From assembly GCA_021738105.1 (NCBI GenBank), contig JAIPCS010000067.1:1-14797 (forward strand): 14,797 nucleotides of DNA. Reading direction: 5' to 3'. Position 1 is the first letter of the stretch. Each line of letters opens with the position of its first letter. A model generated the notes under the pieces. That model was not told the origin of the DNA, did not search any database, and was given only the letters and a program-made list of their open reading frames with translations. Positions 14,124-14,797 of this stretch are shown here, piece by piece. The position numbers and the translations under genes are program-made. Source of the DNA: Sulfuritalea sp. Its GTDB lineage: Bacteria; Pseudomonadota; Gammaproteobacteria; Burkholderiales; Rhodocyclaceae.

Positions 14124-14188
14124 GGCTAATTCACCTTTTCCGGTTCAGGCGCTGGTTCAATCGTTTCGATACGTCGCGGTACGCCATC
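14124..14188 (-). other. Spacer between alpha and beta subunit genes of the second system
   Basis: These 65 bases contain only the AAGGTGA ribosome binding site just before the beta-subunit ATG. I see no hairpin or promoter that would separate the two genes. Confidence 0.4.
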
Positions 14189-14797
14189 CTATTTCTTCAA
14201 CTTTTCATTCATTACTCGTCGGATAGTGCCCGGCTTGATCGGCTGGCCCTTGACCTCGCTCCAACAATCAATATCCACCAGATAGCGCGAGCGCAACAAG
14301 ATCGCCAGGGACGAATAGCGTCGATTGGTTTCGTCGATGATCTGATCTTCGGGTCGATCGCTCCAGTTGTTCTCGATGGTCATGACCTGCTTGAAGCCTT
14401 TCAAGATTTCCTTGATTCCCGGGGGCAGCGGCTGGAGAAACTGCAGGTGCAACGATGACACCTTACGCCCTTCCCCGCGCATCGTCTCAACAGCTTCCTC
14501 GATTGCACCCTTGGTGCTGCCCCAGCCGATAACCAGCAATTCGCCCTTGCGATCGCCAAATACCGTCGGTGCCTTGAGCGTCTTTTGCAAGGCCGCAAGT
14601 TTCAAGCTACGAAAACGCAGGGTTTGCTCGTTAATTTCTGCGTCGTAGGCGACGTGGCTGTCGCGGTCGTGGGCGAGCCCGGTCAGCGCGTGCATGCCGC
14701 CAGGCTGGCCTGGAATGAACCTGCGGGCCAAGCCGGTGGTTTCGTCCCAGTCGTAGGGCCGGGCCCCCTCCGGAACCGGGCTTTGATCAACCGGTGG
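14189..14797 (-). CDS. 2-oxoacid:ferredoxin oxidoreductase alpha subunit, C-terminal part (second system)
   Basis: The reading frame is open to the right edge and gives the last 202 residues of an alpha subunit. It includes RRFIPGQPGGMHALTGLAHD, the segment that in KorA-type alpha chains precedes the C-terminal transketolase-like domain, then LLVIGWGSTKGAIEEAVE and LQFLQPLPPGI of that domain. The end, VDIDCWSEVKGQPIKPGTI, is also of the KorA type. The 5' part, including any gamma domain and the YPITPS motif, lies outside the window. The stop codon is 65 bases before the beta-subunit start, so the genes are co-directional but, unlike korA-korB, do not overlap. Confidence 0.9.
   Translation of the reverse strand, partial: PPVDQSPVPEGARPYDWDETTGLARRFIPGQPGGMHALTGLAHDRDSHVAYDAEINEQTLRFRSLKLAALQKTLKAPTVFGDRKGELLVIGWGSTKGAIEEAVETMRGEGRKVSSLHLQFLQPLPPGIKEILKGFKQVMTIENNWSDRPEDQIIDETNRRYSSLAILLRSRYLVDIDCWSEVKGQPIKPGTIRRVMNEKLKK

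Overview
The window looks like chromosomal DNA from a Gram-negative proteobacterium, most likely a betaproteobacterium of the Rhodocyclales kind (Azoarcus/Thauera relatives). This rests on the gene families and on a TonB-type / Nif3-like / DegS-like neighbourhood that I recall from betaproteobacteria. It is an inference, because there is no rRNA or other phylogenetic marker here. Coding density is high, the longest gene-free stretch is about 200 bases, and I see no tRNA, rRNA, CRISPR array, insertion sequence or phage gene.

Layout. (1) 1-1314, minus strand: an atypical metallo-beta-lactamase-fold hydrolase followed by the N-terminus of a flavoprotein monooxygenase that runs off the left edge, a probable catabolic pair. 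(2) 1426-5160, housekeeping and envelope genes: a secreted ankyrin-repeat protein (minus) divergent from a short TonB-like protein (plus), a Nif3/YbgI-like metal protein (minus) whose stop codon abuts the TonB stop, and a DegS-like membrane-anchored serine protease (plus). (3) 5197-9883, minus strand: a tightly coupled three-gene operon, korC-korA-korB, joined by two 4-base ATGA overlaps. It encodes a 2-oxoacid oxidoreductase with its own NAD(P)H-type flavoprotein/ferredoxin subunit. (4) 10085-10804, plus: a CbbY-like HAD phosphatase. (5) 10858-14797, minus strand: a second 2-oxoacid:ferredoxin oxidoreductase (alpha C-terminus at the right edge, complete beta) followed by an unusual 737-residue protein.

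How it fits together. KorA and KorB should decarboxylate and oxidise a 2-oxoacid, probably 2-oxoglutarate, with thiamine diphosphate and CoA. KorC would move electrons between its Fe-S clusters, FAD and NADP(H). The gene set matches the three-subunit 2-oxoglutarate:NADP+ oxidoreductase described from Azoarcus evansii, where such enzymes are linked to low-potential electron supply for anaerobic aromatic ring reduction. The second enzyme has no KorC-type partner within the window; the large third gene of its cluster takes that position.

The most interesting item is that third protein (10858-13071). Its middle resembles the C-terminal thiamine-diphosphate domain of pyruvate:ferredoxin oxidoreductase, but the cofactor-binding motifs and a cluster-ligand cysteine are replaced. 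Its C-terminus is a single-cluster ferredoxin domain. It may be a catalytically dead paralogue turned into an electron-transfer or scaffold subunit for the neighbouring, intact oxidoreductase.
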